NCBI GenBank assembly: GCA_031397815.1
Contig: JANNMJ010000002.1
Location: 1-37,053 of the forward strand
DNA: 37,053 bases
Source: JANNMJ01 sp031397815
GTDB lineage: Bacteria; Bacteroidota; Bacteroidia; Cytophagales; Hymenobacteraceae
Direction: 5' to 3'
In this document: positions 1 through 8,099 of the stretch, in pieces
Numbering within the stretch: the first letter of the stretch is position 1
Layout: every line of letters starts with the position of its first letter
Notes under the pieces: generated by a model
What the model was told of the DNA's origin: nothing
The model's input: the letters and a program-made list of their open reading frames with translations, nothing else
Databases searched by the model: none
Translations under genes and position numbers: made by a program

Positions 1-87
1 ATTGACGCTTTCCTGTCGCACTCTTGACACCATCTCTGGGACAGAGCTGGCCACGCCCCCCCAAAGACCTTTCACTGAGAAATCAAC

Positions 88-519
88 CTACTTCCCACCA
101 CGCCCATTCTCCACCACCGCCAGCCGGTCGAGGAGGTCGGCGACGGTGTTTTGCAGCTCTTGCACCTGATTTTCGAGAGCCGCGACTTGCTGCCGCAGCT
201 CGGGGTTGGCGGGCAGGACGGCGGTGAGGCGCCGCAGCGTTTCGCGGGCTTCGAGGGCTTCGCGGAACTCGCCTTTCGGCTTGGGGGCGCCGTGGAGCAG
301 CATCGGCGCCTCGCCGTAGAGGAGCCACTTGGGGTTGAGGTCATTGAAGATGTCCAGCAGGAGCATCAGCCGACTCACGGGGTATTTTTTCCCATCGACC
401 ATCGCATCCAGCTCTGTCTGAGAAAAAGCGCTGGTGCGCGAAACGGACGTAATCGACAGGCCGCGGGTCTGCATATACTCTTTCAAGCGGCGACCAATCT
501 CACGCAGGTTGGGGGTCAT
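88..519 (-). CDS. XRE-like helix-turn-helix protein with C-terminal coiled coil
   Basis: A 143-residue probable DNA-binding protein. Residues 1-65 look like an HTH_XRE-type domain: the start LREIGRRLKEYMQTRGLSIT is followed by a second helix and a DLNPKWLLYGE segment, a layout common in Bacteroidota XRE regulators. Residues from about 95 to 138 form a heptad-rich helix (LRQQVAALENQVQELQ) that probably makes a dimerising coiled coil. The ATG at 519 is preceded by a C-rich stretch with no Shine-Dalgarno. It lies 120 bp downstream of kynureninase on the same strand. A role in controlling the kynurenine genes is possible only by proximity. Family call is fairly sure; target unknown. Confidence 0.75.
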   Translation of the reverse strand: MTPNLREIGRRLKEYMQTRGLSITSVSRTSAFSQTELDAMVDGKKYPVSRLMLLLDIFNDLNPKWLLYGEAPMLLHGAPKPKGEFREALEARETLRRLTAVLPANPELRQQVAALENQVQELQNTVADLLDRLAVVENGRGGK

Positions 520-639
520 CGGGGGTGGTTTACGGTTTTCCGTTTCTGATTTTCAATTTCGATCTCAGGCGCAGCACCAGCGCCACCAAAGTCCATCAAA
601 TCAATCTCCCAAAAAATCTGCGTCACCAGCGAAATCCGC
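520..639. repeat. Spacer with AATCTGCG repeats, possible interspersed-repeat remnant
   Basis: The gap between kynureninase and the HTH gene contains two copies of AATCTGCG (near 617 and 645) around GCGAAATCCGC, in a quasi-palindromic, roughly 10-nt-periodic arrangement. From memory this resembles the CGCAGATT-type interspersed repeats scattered through Bacteroidota genomes. No gene or clear terminator is visible. Confidence 0.3.
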
Positions 640-1932
640 TCAATCTGCGATCCGACGTAATACATCCGCAAACCGCCACACATCCTCAAAGGAGTTATAA
701 AGCGGCACCGGCGCGATGCGAATCACGTTCGGCTCGCGCCAATCGGCCACGATTCCCTCTTGCGTGAGCGCATCGAACAGCGCCCGACCGTTGTGCGCGA
801 CGAGAAGCGAAAGCTGACAGCCGCGCTGGGCAGGGTCGGCGGGGGTGATGATTTCGAGGACGTCGGTCGGCAGGTGGAGGCCGCGGAGCAGATCGTCGAG
901 GTAGCCGGTGAGGCGCTCGCTTTTCGCCCGCAGGGCCGTCATTCCACCGGCTTCTTCCACCAGCGCGAGGGCGGCGCGGTGGACCGCCAACGGCAAAATC
1001 TGCGCATTGGAAAGCTGCCAGCCTTCCGCGCCGGGCGCGGGCTGGAAGCCGGGCCGCATCTGGAAGCGAGCTTCCGGGTCGTGCCCCCACCACCCGGCGA
1101 GGCGCGGCAGGTCGGGGCGCCGCGCGAACCGCTCGTGTACGAACGCGCCACTCACGCCGCCCGGCCCCGAGTTGAGGTACTTATACGAGCACCAGCACGC
1201 GAAATCAACGTCCCAGTCGTGGAGCTGGAGCGGCACGTTACCGGCCGCGTGCGCCAGATCGAACCCCACTACGGCCCCCACCTCGTGGCCCCAGCGCGTA
1301 ATCGCGGCCATATCGAAGAGCTGCCCGGTGTAATAATTCACGCCGCCGAGCATAATCGTGGCGAGCGAATCGCCGTGGGTGCGGATGGCGGCTTCGATGT
1401 CTTCGGCGCGCAGCGTGTACTCGCCGTCGCGCGGGAACAGCTCGATGATCGCGTCGGCGGGGTCGAAGCCGTGCAGACGCACTTGGGATTCCGCCGCGTA
1501 CTGATCCGATGGGAACGCGCCGCCTTCCAGCATAAGCTTGTAGCGCGTGGGCGTGGGGCGGTAAAACGAGATCAGCAGCAGGTGCAGATTGACGGTGAGC
1601 GTGTTCATCGCCACCACTTCCACGGGCAGGGCGCCGACGAGCCGCGCCAGCGGCTCGGTAAGGAACCGGTGATAATCGAACCAGCTACTCGGCTTCCGAA
1701 AATGGCCCTCTACGCCGTGTTCGGCCCAATGATCCAGCTCGGCGCGGACGTAATCGGCGGCGGCGCGCGGCTGGAGGCCCAACGAGTTCCCCGTCAGATA
1801 CACCACCGGCTCACCGTCGGTGTGCTGCGGCAGGTAAAAACGCTCGCGGAAACGGTGCAGCGGATCGGCGGCATCGAGGGCGCGGGCGTGGATACGGGTG
1901 GTCGAATCGGCGGTAGAGGTAGTGGTGATCAC
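640..1932 (-). CDS. kynU: Kynureninase
   Basis: PLP-dependent hydrolase that cleaves kynurenine or 3-hydroxykynurenine to anthranilate or 3-hydroxyanthranilate plus alanine. The fold-type I aminotransferase signature is clear: GFDLAHAAGN with Asp225 to pair with the PLP nitrogen, and CSYKYLNSGPGG with Lys251 for the Schiff base. Their spacing of 26 residues equals the D250/K276 spacing recalled for the human enzyme. The 430-residue length is normal. I chose the GTG at 1932, because the frame extends to 2010 but the upstream part has no family similarity and carries a -7 promoter element. The conserved start (ALDAADPLHRFRERF) begins about 17 residues in, and no ATG lies between. It is separated from the other kynurenine genes by a divergent beta-barrel gene and two minus-strand envelope genes. 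Confidence 0.95.
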   Translation of the reverse strand: MITTTSTADSTTRIHARALDAADPLHRFRERFYLPQHTDGEPVVYLTGNSLGLQPRAAADYVRAELDHWAEHGVEGHFRKPSSWFDYHRFLTEPLARLVGALPVEVVAMNTLTVNLHLLLISFYRPTPTRYKLMLEGGAFPSDQYAAESQVRLHGFDPADAIIELFPRDGEYTLRAEDIEAAIRTHGDSLATIMLGGVNYYTGQLFDMAAITRWGHEVGAVVGFDLAHAAGNVPLQLHDWDVDFACWCSYKYLNSGPGGVSGAFVHERFARRPDLPRLAGWWGHDPEARFQMRPGFQPAPGAEGWQLSNAQILPLAVHRAALALVEEAGGMTALRAKSERLTGYLDDLLRGLHLPTDVLEIITPADPAQRGCQLSLLVAHNGRALFDALTQEGIVADWREPNVIRIAPVPLYNSFEDVWRFADVLRRIAD

Positions 1933-1936
1933 AGCG

Positions 1937-1944
1937 CAAAAGTA
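1937..1944 (-). promoter_or_regulatory. Bacteroidota -7 promoter element for kynU
   Basis: The minus strand reads TACTTTTG, a perfect match to TAnnTTTG. Only four bases (CGCT) separate it from the GTG start codon at 1932, so transcription would begin at or next to the start codon and the mRNA would be nearly leaderless. No convincing -33 TTG was found. Confidence 0.5.
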
Positions 1945-2050
1945 CAGGGTTATACAGGGGTACGTGCCGCGAGCTGAAGTGGTAGCGAAGGCGCCGGGGC
2001 TGATGTCCAACTAGCTCGTTCAGAGGGTTTGGATGAGGGTTTGCGACAAG

Positions 2051-2130
2051 TTGTTCCCGATTCAACGAAAAATAAAAAAGTGGGAACAAGGTTGTTCCCA
2101 CTTTTCGAAAAACGCAAAACCTGGGAACAG
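2051..2130. promoter_or_regulatory. Symmetric four-copy GTTCCC/GGGAAC palindrome array
   Basis: Four copies of the hexamer sit at 2053-2058, 2082-2087, 2094-2099 and 2123-2128, alternating in orientation. Centre-to-centre spacings are 29, 12 and 29, giving mirror symmetry around 2090/2091. The central pair forms a perfect 14-bp inverted repeat (2076-2089 with 2092-2105, GG between). Alternative 8-bp pairings join the outer copies to their nearest inner copies. The array lies between the divergent kynU and beta-barrel genes, where an operator is more likely than a terminator. Confidence 0.55.
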
Positions 2131-2242
2131 CTTTACAGTAGCTCGCCGCTCAGCAGGAGCGAATTATTTTCAGAGAGATTCCCATTCGAGCCCTACATTC
2201 ACTTCGGTTTCACGAGGCGACAACACGCTCGTACTTATTCAC

Positions 2243-2908
2243 ATGAAAACACTTTCGCTCTTCGCCCTAGCTTTAATGCCCCTCGCCGCAGCCGCACAAG
2301 GTCAAGCGTCGGCGGCGGACACGCCACGTCCCAAGGCGCCCGTCATCGGCTTGAGGGGTGGAGTTACTTACGGGCATAGTGGGGGTGTCGGGAATGCGCT
2401 CGACCAGAAATCGCAGGTCGGGTGGGAAGCCGCGCTGACGGCGGGGCACAACCCAATCCGGCGGGCCGGATTGAGCGTGGAGGCCGCCGTGACCAGTCGG
2501 CGGTTTGCTGATGAAGCGGTCAATGGCTCCCGCTATCGGTGGATTACGTTTCAGCCCGCGCTCCTCGGGTTCGTGCAGGTGGTGCCGCGGGTTCAGCTAT
2601 TGGGCGGCGTCGGCGGGTCGTTATGCATCTCGTGCTGGCGGTGGCCCAACCGTCCTATGCCGGGCGGCGTCGGTTTTTCGGGCAATCAACCATCCGATAA
2701 CGACTCGTTCCCTGGCGCTTGGTTTGGCACCTTGGGGGTGCGCGGGCAGCTAACCAACCACTGGTTTGCCGAAGGGCGCTACGCGGTGAGCTTCGTCGAC
2801 AGCTTCGTTCGGTATCATCATCAAGAAGACGTGATGGGCCGCGCCGCCTGGGCGACCTTCAGCGTCGGCTACTGGCTTAACCCGCGTGCTGTGGCGCTGG
2901 GGCGTTAG
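2243..2908 (+). CDS. Outer-membrane beta-barrel-like secreted protein
   Basis: A 221-residue protein of unknown specific function. The ATG at 2243 gives a textbook signal peptide (MKTLSLFALALMPLAAAAQ, cleavage near residue 19). The open frame extends upstream to 2033, but that part would hide the signal. The mature part alternates polar and hydrophobic residues, is glycine-rich and has repeated aromatic strand ends (IGLRGGVTYG, VQLLGGVGGSL, FAEGRYAVSF, WATFSVGYWL), as in eight-stranded porin-like barrels of the phylum. It is divergent from kynU, with the GGGAAC palindrome array between them. A role in uptake of a substrate related to the kynurenine genes is only a guess. Confidence 0.65.
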   Translation: MKTLSLFALALMPLAAAAQGQASAADTPRPKAPVIGLRGGVTYGHSGGVGNALDQKSQVGWEAALTAGHNPIRRAGLSVEAAVTSRRFADEAVNGSRYRWITFQPALLGFVQVVPRVQLLGGVGGSLCISCWRWPNRPMPGGVGFSGNQPSDNDSFPGAWFGTLGVRGQLTNHWFAEGRYAVSFVDSFVRYHHQEDVMGRAAWATFSVGYWLNPRAVALGR

Positions 2909-2972
2909 GCTGACTAGAACGACTCAGAAGATTATCCGGCCCAATTCAGCCTGAACCGCCCCGCCTTCCCCC

Positions 2973-4268
2973 TTACTCAATCCAGTAAAACTGGAGGAAG
3001 GAATCGAGGAAGTGGAGCTGCATTACCAGATTGAATACGTAGAGCAGCAGGAGCGCATCGGCACCCCAGCGCCATTGGCGCGCGCGCAGCACAACGAGCA
3101 TATACAGCACCGTCAGGCCGACGTACCACAGAGCTTGCCACGGCGTAAAGCCCGGCACATTCGGGAAACCGAGCGTCAGAATCGTGCTCAACGCGGCAGC
3201 GCCGAGGAGCCAGTACGTGCGCGCCGACCACGGCGGCAGCTGCGCCAATTGCCACAGCAGCACCACAAAAAATGGCGTAGCAAAGGTGTAGCGCGCGTAA
3301 TTCGCCATATCGCTGCGCGATACGAAGAGCATCACCAACGCCACGCTGAAACAGTAACCAAGCGAGAAAACCGTGGCCGGGCTGAGTGCGGCCTGAGGCA
3401 CGTCGCCGGACACGGGACGGCTTTTCAGCCACTTCCACCCCAGCCACGCGCAGCAGCCGCCACAGCCCAAACCGACCCAGATCGCGAGCATATCAACCCA
3501 CAGCGACGTGACGCCGCCGGTCGTGAAGAAGGGCAGCTTCGGTAAGCCCAGCTCGCGGCCCCACGTGGCTTTGAGGGCTTTGGTGTACGCGAGAGGGTCG
3601 CCGGAGAGCTTCCAGTGCATCGCCATAATCAGCCCGAAGCTGGCAATCAGCAGCAGGGTGCCGCCCACCAGCCAACCGATGGCGCGGCGGCGCTCGGTGG
3701 TGCGCAGCATCAGGATGCAGGTGAGCAGGAGGGCGGGGATGAAGAGCGTCGCCGCCGCCCGCGTGAGTGAGCACCCGAGTAGGCCCACCAGCAGCAACGC
3801 CGTGTTGCGGCGGTGCAACCCCACGAGGAGCATCGCGCCGAAAGCAAAAAAGAGCGCTTCGGAATACGGCACCGCCATAAAAAACAACGAGGGCGATGCC
3901 AGCGCCACCAGCGCCCAGCGCCGTGGAATGGCCAGCGCGTGCGCCAACCACGTGAACGCGGCCAGAAACAACCCCGCATTCCAGAAGCAGATACCGAGCG
4001 GCGAGGCCCCCGTCAGACGCCAAAAGAGCGGAAAGAGCGGAAAAAAGGCCTTCGTGGTGGGTTCCTGATAGCCGTTACGGGCAATTTTGTCGAACCAGGA
4101 CGCATCCCAGATCAGCAGATCATCCGTAGAAGTGGGCAGAAAACGGATGAGGCCGAAGCAGTAAAGCGCCGACCCGAGCGCGCTCAGCAGCAGAATATGC
4201 AGCCCGACGGTGCCCACGGCACCTTGCCAACCGGGCCACTGACGAATAGAGGAAAATAAGCGCGACAT
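2973..4268 (-). CDS. PIG-V-like membrane mannosyltransferase (GT-C)
   Basis: A 431-residue polytopic membrane protein resembling the PIG-V family, which adds mannose from a polyprenyl-phosphate donor on the non-cytosolic side. After TM1 comes WDASWFDKIARNGYQEP, the acidic first-loop motif expected of PIG-V, followed by KAFFPLFPLFWRL. Later come SLFFMAVPYSEALFFAFGA and a SLTRAAATLF helix that also match the family layout. About 10-11 hydrophobic segments are visible. A GTG directly precedes the ATG at 4268; I used the ATG. It is the last gene of the minus-strand run beginning at 8099, 74 bp after a lipoprotein gene. The sugar and acceptor are unknown. Confidence 0.7.
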   Translation of the reverse strand: MSRLFSSIRQWPGWQGAVGTVGLHILLLSALGSALYCFGLIRFLPTSTDDLLIWDASWFDKIARNGYQEPTTKAFFPLFPLFWRLTGASPLGICFWNAGLFLAAFTWLAHALAIPRRWALVALASPSLFFMAVPYSEALFFAFGAMLLVGLHRRNTALLLVGLLGCSLTRAAATLFIPALLLTCILMLRTTERRRAIGWLVGGTLLLIASFGLIMAMHWKLSGDPLAYTKALKATWGRELGLPKLPFFTTGGVTSLWVDMLAIWVGLGCGGCCAWLGWKWLKSRPVSGDVPQAALSPATVFSLGYCFSVALVMLFVSRSDMANYARYTFATPFFVVLLWQLAQLPPWSARTYWLLGAAALSTILTLGFPNVPGFTPWQALWYVGLTVLYMLVVLRARQWRWGADALLLLYVFNLVMQLHFLDSFLQFYWIE

Positions 4269-4342
4269 CACGACGGGTTTGAATCAGCAGCGAGTAGAAA
4301 AGGGAATAAGAGCAAGGGCGCAGTGATCGGAAGCCTTACCAG

Positions 4343-4885
4343 TTAACGCCACACGTCGATCACGACATCGTCGAGGTACGTTGGCTCGCCGTCCATCTCG
4401 TTGTGCCAGACGTAGACCGTCAGCTGGTCGGTGGGCTGAAGGTCGGCGGGTAGACTGACTATCTGCTCGATTCGCTCCCATTTCTGAAACCGCCGTACCA
4501 CTTGGTTGAGCGGCAACCCTTGCCAAACATCCTCGCGCCGCTGATTGCACCGCACCGTCGAGACGAGCATCGTGCTCCGAATCCGACCACTCGGCAGCCA
4601 CGCCCACCCGCGCACCCGCAACCGGCGCGGTATGCCGCCACCCGGCAGCAGGGCCGCGAGAGCATTCGTGTAAACGCCCGTGAACTCCGCCCCCGTATTC
4701 ACGCTCAACACGTTGGCGCCAGTGTGGGCGTGAAAGCCCGGCATCGGCGGTGGCGGCCCGACGGCGGTGGCCGTGGCGTCGGGTTGCTCAAAGCCCAGCT
4801 CCGCGACCCGCACGCGCTCCGATCGGGGGGCGCAGGCGACTGCCAGAAGCAGGAAGCTCGTAATCAGAGGCAGATGTTTACTCAA
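4343..4885 (-). CDS. Small lipoprotein with beta-sandwich (CBM-like) module
   Basis: A 180-residue predicted lipoprotein. The signal peptide ends in the lipobox LAVAC (Cys18). The remainder looks like a single beta-sandwich: FEQ near the start, WAWLPSG in the middle, KWERIEQIVSLPADLQPTDQ and the C-terminal YLDDVVIDVW. The same landmarks appear in order in the lipoprotein at 11879-12448 and at the C-terminus of the membrane protein at 16303-18192, so this is a local paralogous family. Similar end motifs occur in carbohydrate-binding modules, but no sugar site can be assigned. The start is TTG at 4885; no ATG is available before the signal peptide. It sits between ACMSD and the PIG-V-like gene. 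Confidence 0.65.
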   Translation of the reverse strand: MSKHLPLITSFLLLAVACAPRSERVRVAELGFEQPDATATAVGPPPPMPGFHAHTGANVLSVNTGAEFTGVYTNALAALLPGGGIPRRLRVRGWAWLPSGRIRSTMLVSTVRCNQRREDVWQGLPLNQVVRRFQKWERIEQIVSLPADLQPTDQLTVYVWHNEMDGEPTYLDDVVIDVWR

Positions 4886-4947
4886 AGGGAGAAGCAGCGT
4901 TGAAGCTTGACAAATACGAATTCAGCCGCCGGAACAGGCCCGTCGCT

Positions 4948-5964
4948 CTACCCTTTCAGGAATTTCTTCGGATCGACGCCGAGCCACTCGAAGGCGGTGC
5001 CGTGGAGGAGGCGGGCCTTGACATCGGCGGAAAACGGCATCGAATGAATCAGCTTGCCGGGTTCGAGCTCGCCGAGCGGGAACGGGTAATCGGTGCCTAG
5101 GGCGATGCGGTTCGGGCCGAGCAGATCGACGAGGAGCTGGAGGGCGTGCGGGTCGTGGACGAGCGAATCGACGTAAAATTTCCCCAAGTACTCGCGCGGG
5201 TTCACGGGGTTATCGACGGCGCACAAGTCGGGGCGCACCTTGAAGCCGTGCTCGATCCGACCGATGGAATTCACGAACGAGCCGCCGCCGTGCGCAAACG
5301 CAATCCGCAGCTTCGGAAGGCGCTCCAACACGCCACCGAAAATGAGCGAGCACAGCGCCAGTGACGCCTCGGCGGGCATTCCCACTAGCCACGGCAGCCA
5401 GTATTTCGGCATCTTTTCCTTCGCCATCATATCCCAAGGATGCACGAAGACGCACGCGCCGAGCTGTTCAGCGGCCGCAAAAACCTCGAAAAGCGCCGGC
5501 TCATCAAGGTTCCACTCGTTGACGTGGGTGCCGATCTGGATGCCCGCCAGCCCTAGCTCCTTCACGCAGCGCTCCAGCTCGCGGGCGGCGAGGTCGGGCG
5601 CCTGCATCGGCACGGTGCCGAGGCCGATGAAACGCGTCGGGTAATCGCGGACGACACTCGCGACGTGGTCGTTGAGGATCCGGCTCAGGTCGAGGGCGTC
5701 GTGCGGCTTCGCCCAGTAGCTGAACATCACGGGCACGGTGCTCAGCACCTGCACATCGACGCCGTGCTGGCCGCAGTCGTGGAGGCGGGCGCTCGGCTCC
5801 CAGAGATTATCCTGCACCTCGCGGAAAAAGCGGTCGTCGATCATCATCCGCGCGCAGCACGGCGCGAAATGTTCCATCCGAACGAAACCGCCGTAGCCGT
5901 AACGCTGCCGTAAATCGGGCCACGAGTGCGGCAGAATATGCGTGTGAATATCGACGGTGAGCAC
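4948..5964 (-). CDS. 2-amino-3-carboxymuconate-6-semialdehyde decarboxylase (ACMSD)
   Basis: Amidohydrolase-superfamily zinc enzyme that decarboxylates ACMS, the unstable product of 3-hydroxyanthranilate dioxygenase, diverting flux from quinolinate and NAD synthesis to the catabolic branch. The metal and catalytic residues are in place: His7 and His9 (DIHTH), His175 (FVHPWD), His225 (AHGGGS) and Asp292 (GTDYPFPLG), each within one residue of the positions recalled for the human enzyme. The 338-residue length is typical. The start codon is GTG at 5964, preceded by a CT-rich leader. The upstream gene is a membrane glycosyltransferase ending 63 bp away, and the dioxygenase lies just beyond it. 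Confidence 0.93.
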   Translation of the reverse strand: MLTVDIHTHILPHSWPDLRQRYGYGGFVRMEHFAPCCARMMIDDRFFREVQDNLWEPSARLHDCGQHGVDVQVLSTVPVMFSYWAKPHDALDLSRILNDHVASVVRDYPTRFIGLGTVPMQAPDLAARELERCVKELGLAGIQIGTHVNEWNLDEPALFEVFAAAEQLGACVFVHPWDMMAKEKMPKYWLPWLVGMPAEASLALCSLIFGGVLERLPKLRIAFAHGGGSFVNSIGRIEHGFKVRPDLCAVDNPVNPREYLGKFYVDSLVHDPHALQLLVDLLGPNRIALGTDYPFPLGELEPGKLIHSMPFSADVKARLLHGTAFEWLGVDPKKFLKG

Positions 5965-6027
5965 GAAGCGGAAGCGGACGGTTGAAAGGTGATAAGGAAG
6001 GAAGGCCGAAGGCGCCGGGGCGGATGC

Positions 6028-7575
6028 TTACCGCGCTTCGTACAAAAATGCGTAGCCGCGATAGAAATCGTACTCTTGGCTGACGGTGCCCGTGGCCGCC
6101 GCCCAGCGCCGCAGCCACGGGTCGGGCAGGTTCGAGACCAGCCACAGCCGCCGGTGCCCGGCCTGCACGAGGCGCCCGATATCCTGCGTGAACAGCGCCG
6201 AATCGCCGCCGACTTCCCGGTACGGCTCCAGCCACACCGCGCCGAGCGGCGGGTCCAACGGCGCCAGCCGAAGGTAATGCAACGCGACGGGCGCGACGTT
6301 CGCGTTCGCCATCAGCAGCTCGCCGGGGCGCTGATGCGCGGCCACATGCCGCAGCCCGGCGCGCACATCGGCATAATCGGCCTGAAACGGCTGCCAAAAC
6401 GCCGACAGCCGCTGCTGATTGCCGAGCGTGGCCAGCACGGCGCCCAGCACCGCCAAGCCCACCCACGGACGGCGCAACCCGGCATCGAGGCCCGTCATCA
6501 GCACGAGGAGCAGGAGCGGTAGCGCGAACAGCATCAGGCGCGGAACCAGGGAATAATAATGCATGGCAGAGGCCGCCAGCGCGCTCAGCGGCGGCACGAG
6601 CAGCAACACAGCGCGCGCCGGGTGCCGCCGAATCAGGCCCACCATTCCCCCCAATAGCCCCAGCCCGCCGAGCGCTATCGCCAGACCCGTTTTGCCGAAA
6701 CCCCGGTCGATGAGGCCGCTGAGCTGGTGGCCGATGAGCGTCCAGTCTGCGGCGGAGCGCGGTGGGAAGGGCAGAAAATAGTCATCGTGAAATTGCTGAA
6801 GGTTGGTGGCGCGCGCGTCGGTGTGCAAAAGCAGCAGGAAATACGCGCCGAAGCTGCCCGCCCAGCACACCCCCATCAGCGCAAGGCGGACGCTTACCGG
6901 GCCGCGTTCGGCGGGCCGCTGTTGATACAGGTACTGCCACGCGAGCGCCATCCCGGCCCCGGCGAGGGCGAAAACGACGGGCATCGACGCCCAAATCGCG
7001 GTCGCGCCGCCCAGCGCCAGCGCCCCGGCGGCGCGGGTACTGAGGGTGGGCTTTTGGAGTTGGCGGTCGGTCACGAACAGCACAAGCAGTACGAGCAGCA
7101 CATCGCTGCTGTACTGCTTGGCGGCCGTCGCGAAGTCCAGATAAATGCTGCTCCACCCGAAAAACCCCGCCGCCAGCACCGCCGCCACCCCCGACAGCCA
7201 CCGCTTGGCGAGGGCGCCGAAAACCACCAGCCCCGCCAGACTCGCCAGCAGCGGCACGAGCCGAATGGCGCGCTCGCCGTAGCCGAATGCATCGGTCGCG
7301 GCTTTCATGAGGATGCTGAAAATTGGCGGCGCATACTGCTCATAGCCCAGCGGCCGGAACAGACCGCCGTAGGTGCGCTCAGCGAAATTCCGGACGAGGT
7401 TGGCCTCATCCAAGTACAGCGAGCGCGCCTGCTGCCAGACCGCCAGCCGCAGCAGCGCCCCAAGCCCCAACACGGCCCACAGCGCCAGCGTGACGGCGCG
7501 GCCCGACGTGCCCCAAGTGGCGGGGCGCCGCCAGTCAAATGGGACGAAAGGATCAGAGGAAACCGCGAAAGGCAC
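6028..7575 (-). CDS. PMT_2/ArnT-like membrane glycosyltransferase (GT-C)
   Basis: A 515-residue polytopic membrane protein. It has the dolichyl-phosphate-mannose/ArnT-like layout: TM1, then an acidic first loop (SLYLDEANLVRNFAERTYGG) with the Asp-Glu pair expected of GT-C catalysis, then YAPPIFSILMK and GERAIRLVPLLASLAGL. About ten further hydrophobic segments and a C-terminal periplasmic part follow. The frame stays open to 7614, overlapping the upstream dioxygenase by 40 bp. I prefer the GTG at 7575, where the dioxygenase stop and this start form TAGTG, a one-base overlap suited to translational coupling. Its place between two kynurenine genes is odd, because no glycosylation step belongs to that pathway. 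Donor and acceptor are unknown. Confidence 0.75.
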   Translation of the reverse strand: MPFAVSSDPFVPFDWRRPATWGTSGRAVTLALWAVLGLGALLRLAVWQQARSLYLDEANLVRNFAERTYGGLFRPLGYEQYAPPIFSILMKAATDAFGYGERAIRLVPLLASLAGLVVFGALAKRWLSGVAAVLAAGFFGWSSIYLDFATAAKQYSSDVLLVLLVLFVTDRQLQKPTLSTRAAGALALGGATAIWASMPVVFALAGAGMALAWQYLYQQRPAERGPVSVRLALMGVCWAGSFGAYFLLLLHTDARATNLQQFHDDYFLPFPPRSAADWTLIGHQLSGLIDRGFGKTGLAIALGGLGLLGGMVGLIRRHPARAVLLLVPPLSALAASAMHYYSLVPRLMLFALPLLLLVLMTGLDAGLRRPWVGLAVLGAVLATLGNQQRLSAFWQPFQADYADVRAGLRHVAAHQRPGELLMANANVAPVALHYLRLAPLDPPLGAVWLEPYREVGGDSALFTQDIGRLVQAGHRRLWLVSNLPDPWLRRWAAATGTVSQEYDFYRGYAFLYEAR

Positions 7576-8099
7576 TATTTCGGCGGCTCTGGCTTCGTCA
7601 TATATGTCCCGCAATTAGAGCAGGTGCGTTTGGCGTCATCGGCCCAAAACGCGTCCATGATGACGGGGAGCTGCCGGACGATATCGGTCACGTCGGCGTA
7701 GGCTTCGTAGAGCTTCGTGTGGCAGTTTTCGCAGTACCACTGGAAGCCATCCTGCTCGCCGGGCTTGCGATAGCGCTCGATGACGAGGCCGATACCGCCC
7801 GCCGGACGGCGCGGCGAATGCGGAACGTGCGGCGGCAGCAGAAAAATATCGCCCGCGCTGAGGTGAATATCCCGTGGCTCGCCGTCGTCGATAATCTTGA
7901 GCGTCATCTCGCCTTCGAGCTGATAGAAAAACTCTTCCGAGGAATCGACGTGGTAATCCTTGCGGGCATTCGGCCCACCGACGACCATCACGATAAAATC
8001 GGCGTTATCGGTAAAAACTTGCTGATTCCCGACGGGCGGCTTCAGCAAGTGGCGGTGCTCATCGATCCAACGCTGGAAATTGAAAGCTGGGGCAATCAT
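7575..8099 (-). CDS. 3-hydroxyanthranilate 3,4-dioxygenase
   Basis: Cupin Fe(II) dioxygenase that opens the ring of 3-hydroxyanthranilate to ACMS, the ACMSD substrate. Iron ligands are visible as His50, Glu56 and His94. Arg46, Arg98 and Glu108 are plausible substrate-binding residues. The bacterial-type C-terminal rubredoxin-like site is present as Cys123-x2-Cys126 and Cys160-x2-Cys163. The 174-residue length is typical of bacterial enzymes. It is the first gene of the minus-strand run, starting with ATG at 8099 after a C-rich leader (CCACATCCCCACATC on the minus strand) and overlapping the next gene by one base. Common symbols are nbaC, haaO or kynC; none is asserted here. Confidence 0.95.
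   Translation of the reverse strand: MIAPAFNFQRWIDEHRHLLKPPVGNQQVFTDNADFIVMVVGGPNARKDYHVDSSEEFFYQLEGEMTLKIIDDGEPRDIHLSAGDIFLLPPHVPHSPRRPAGGIGLVIERYRKPGEQDGFQWYCENCHTKLYEAYADVTDIVRQLPVIMDAFWADDAKRTCSNCGTYMTKPEPPK

Noticed and set aside
760..1977. 405-codon open frame opposite kynureninase
   Set aside because: It is an antisense shadow of a GC-rich gene. The translation is Arg/His/Gly-rich with no domain, while kynU on the other strand has all active-site motifs. The same applies to long antisense frames at 8339-9313, 18592-19551, 24215-25315, 25659-26597 and 28440-29375.
2076..2105. Intrinsic terminator
   Set aside because: The hairpin is perfect, but the genes on both sides diverge from it, and the outer sites extend the symmetry. 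An operator or regulatory RNA fits better.
7576..7614. Upstream start for the PMT_2-like gene at 7614
   Set aside because: It would overlap the dioxygenase by 40 bp and add 13 polar residues. The GTG at 7575 overlapping the stop codon is more economical, although the longer form is not excluded.
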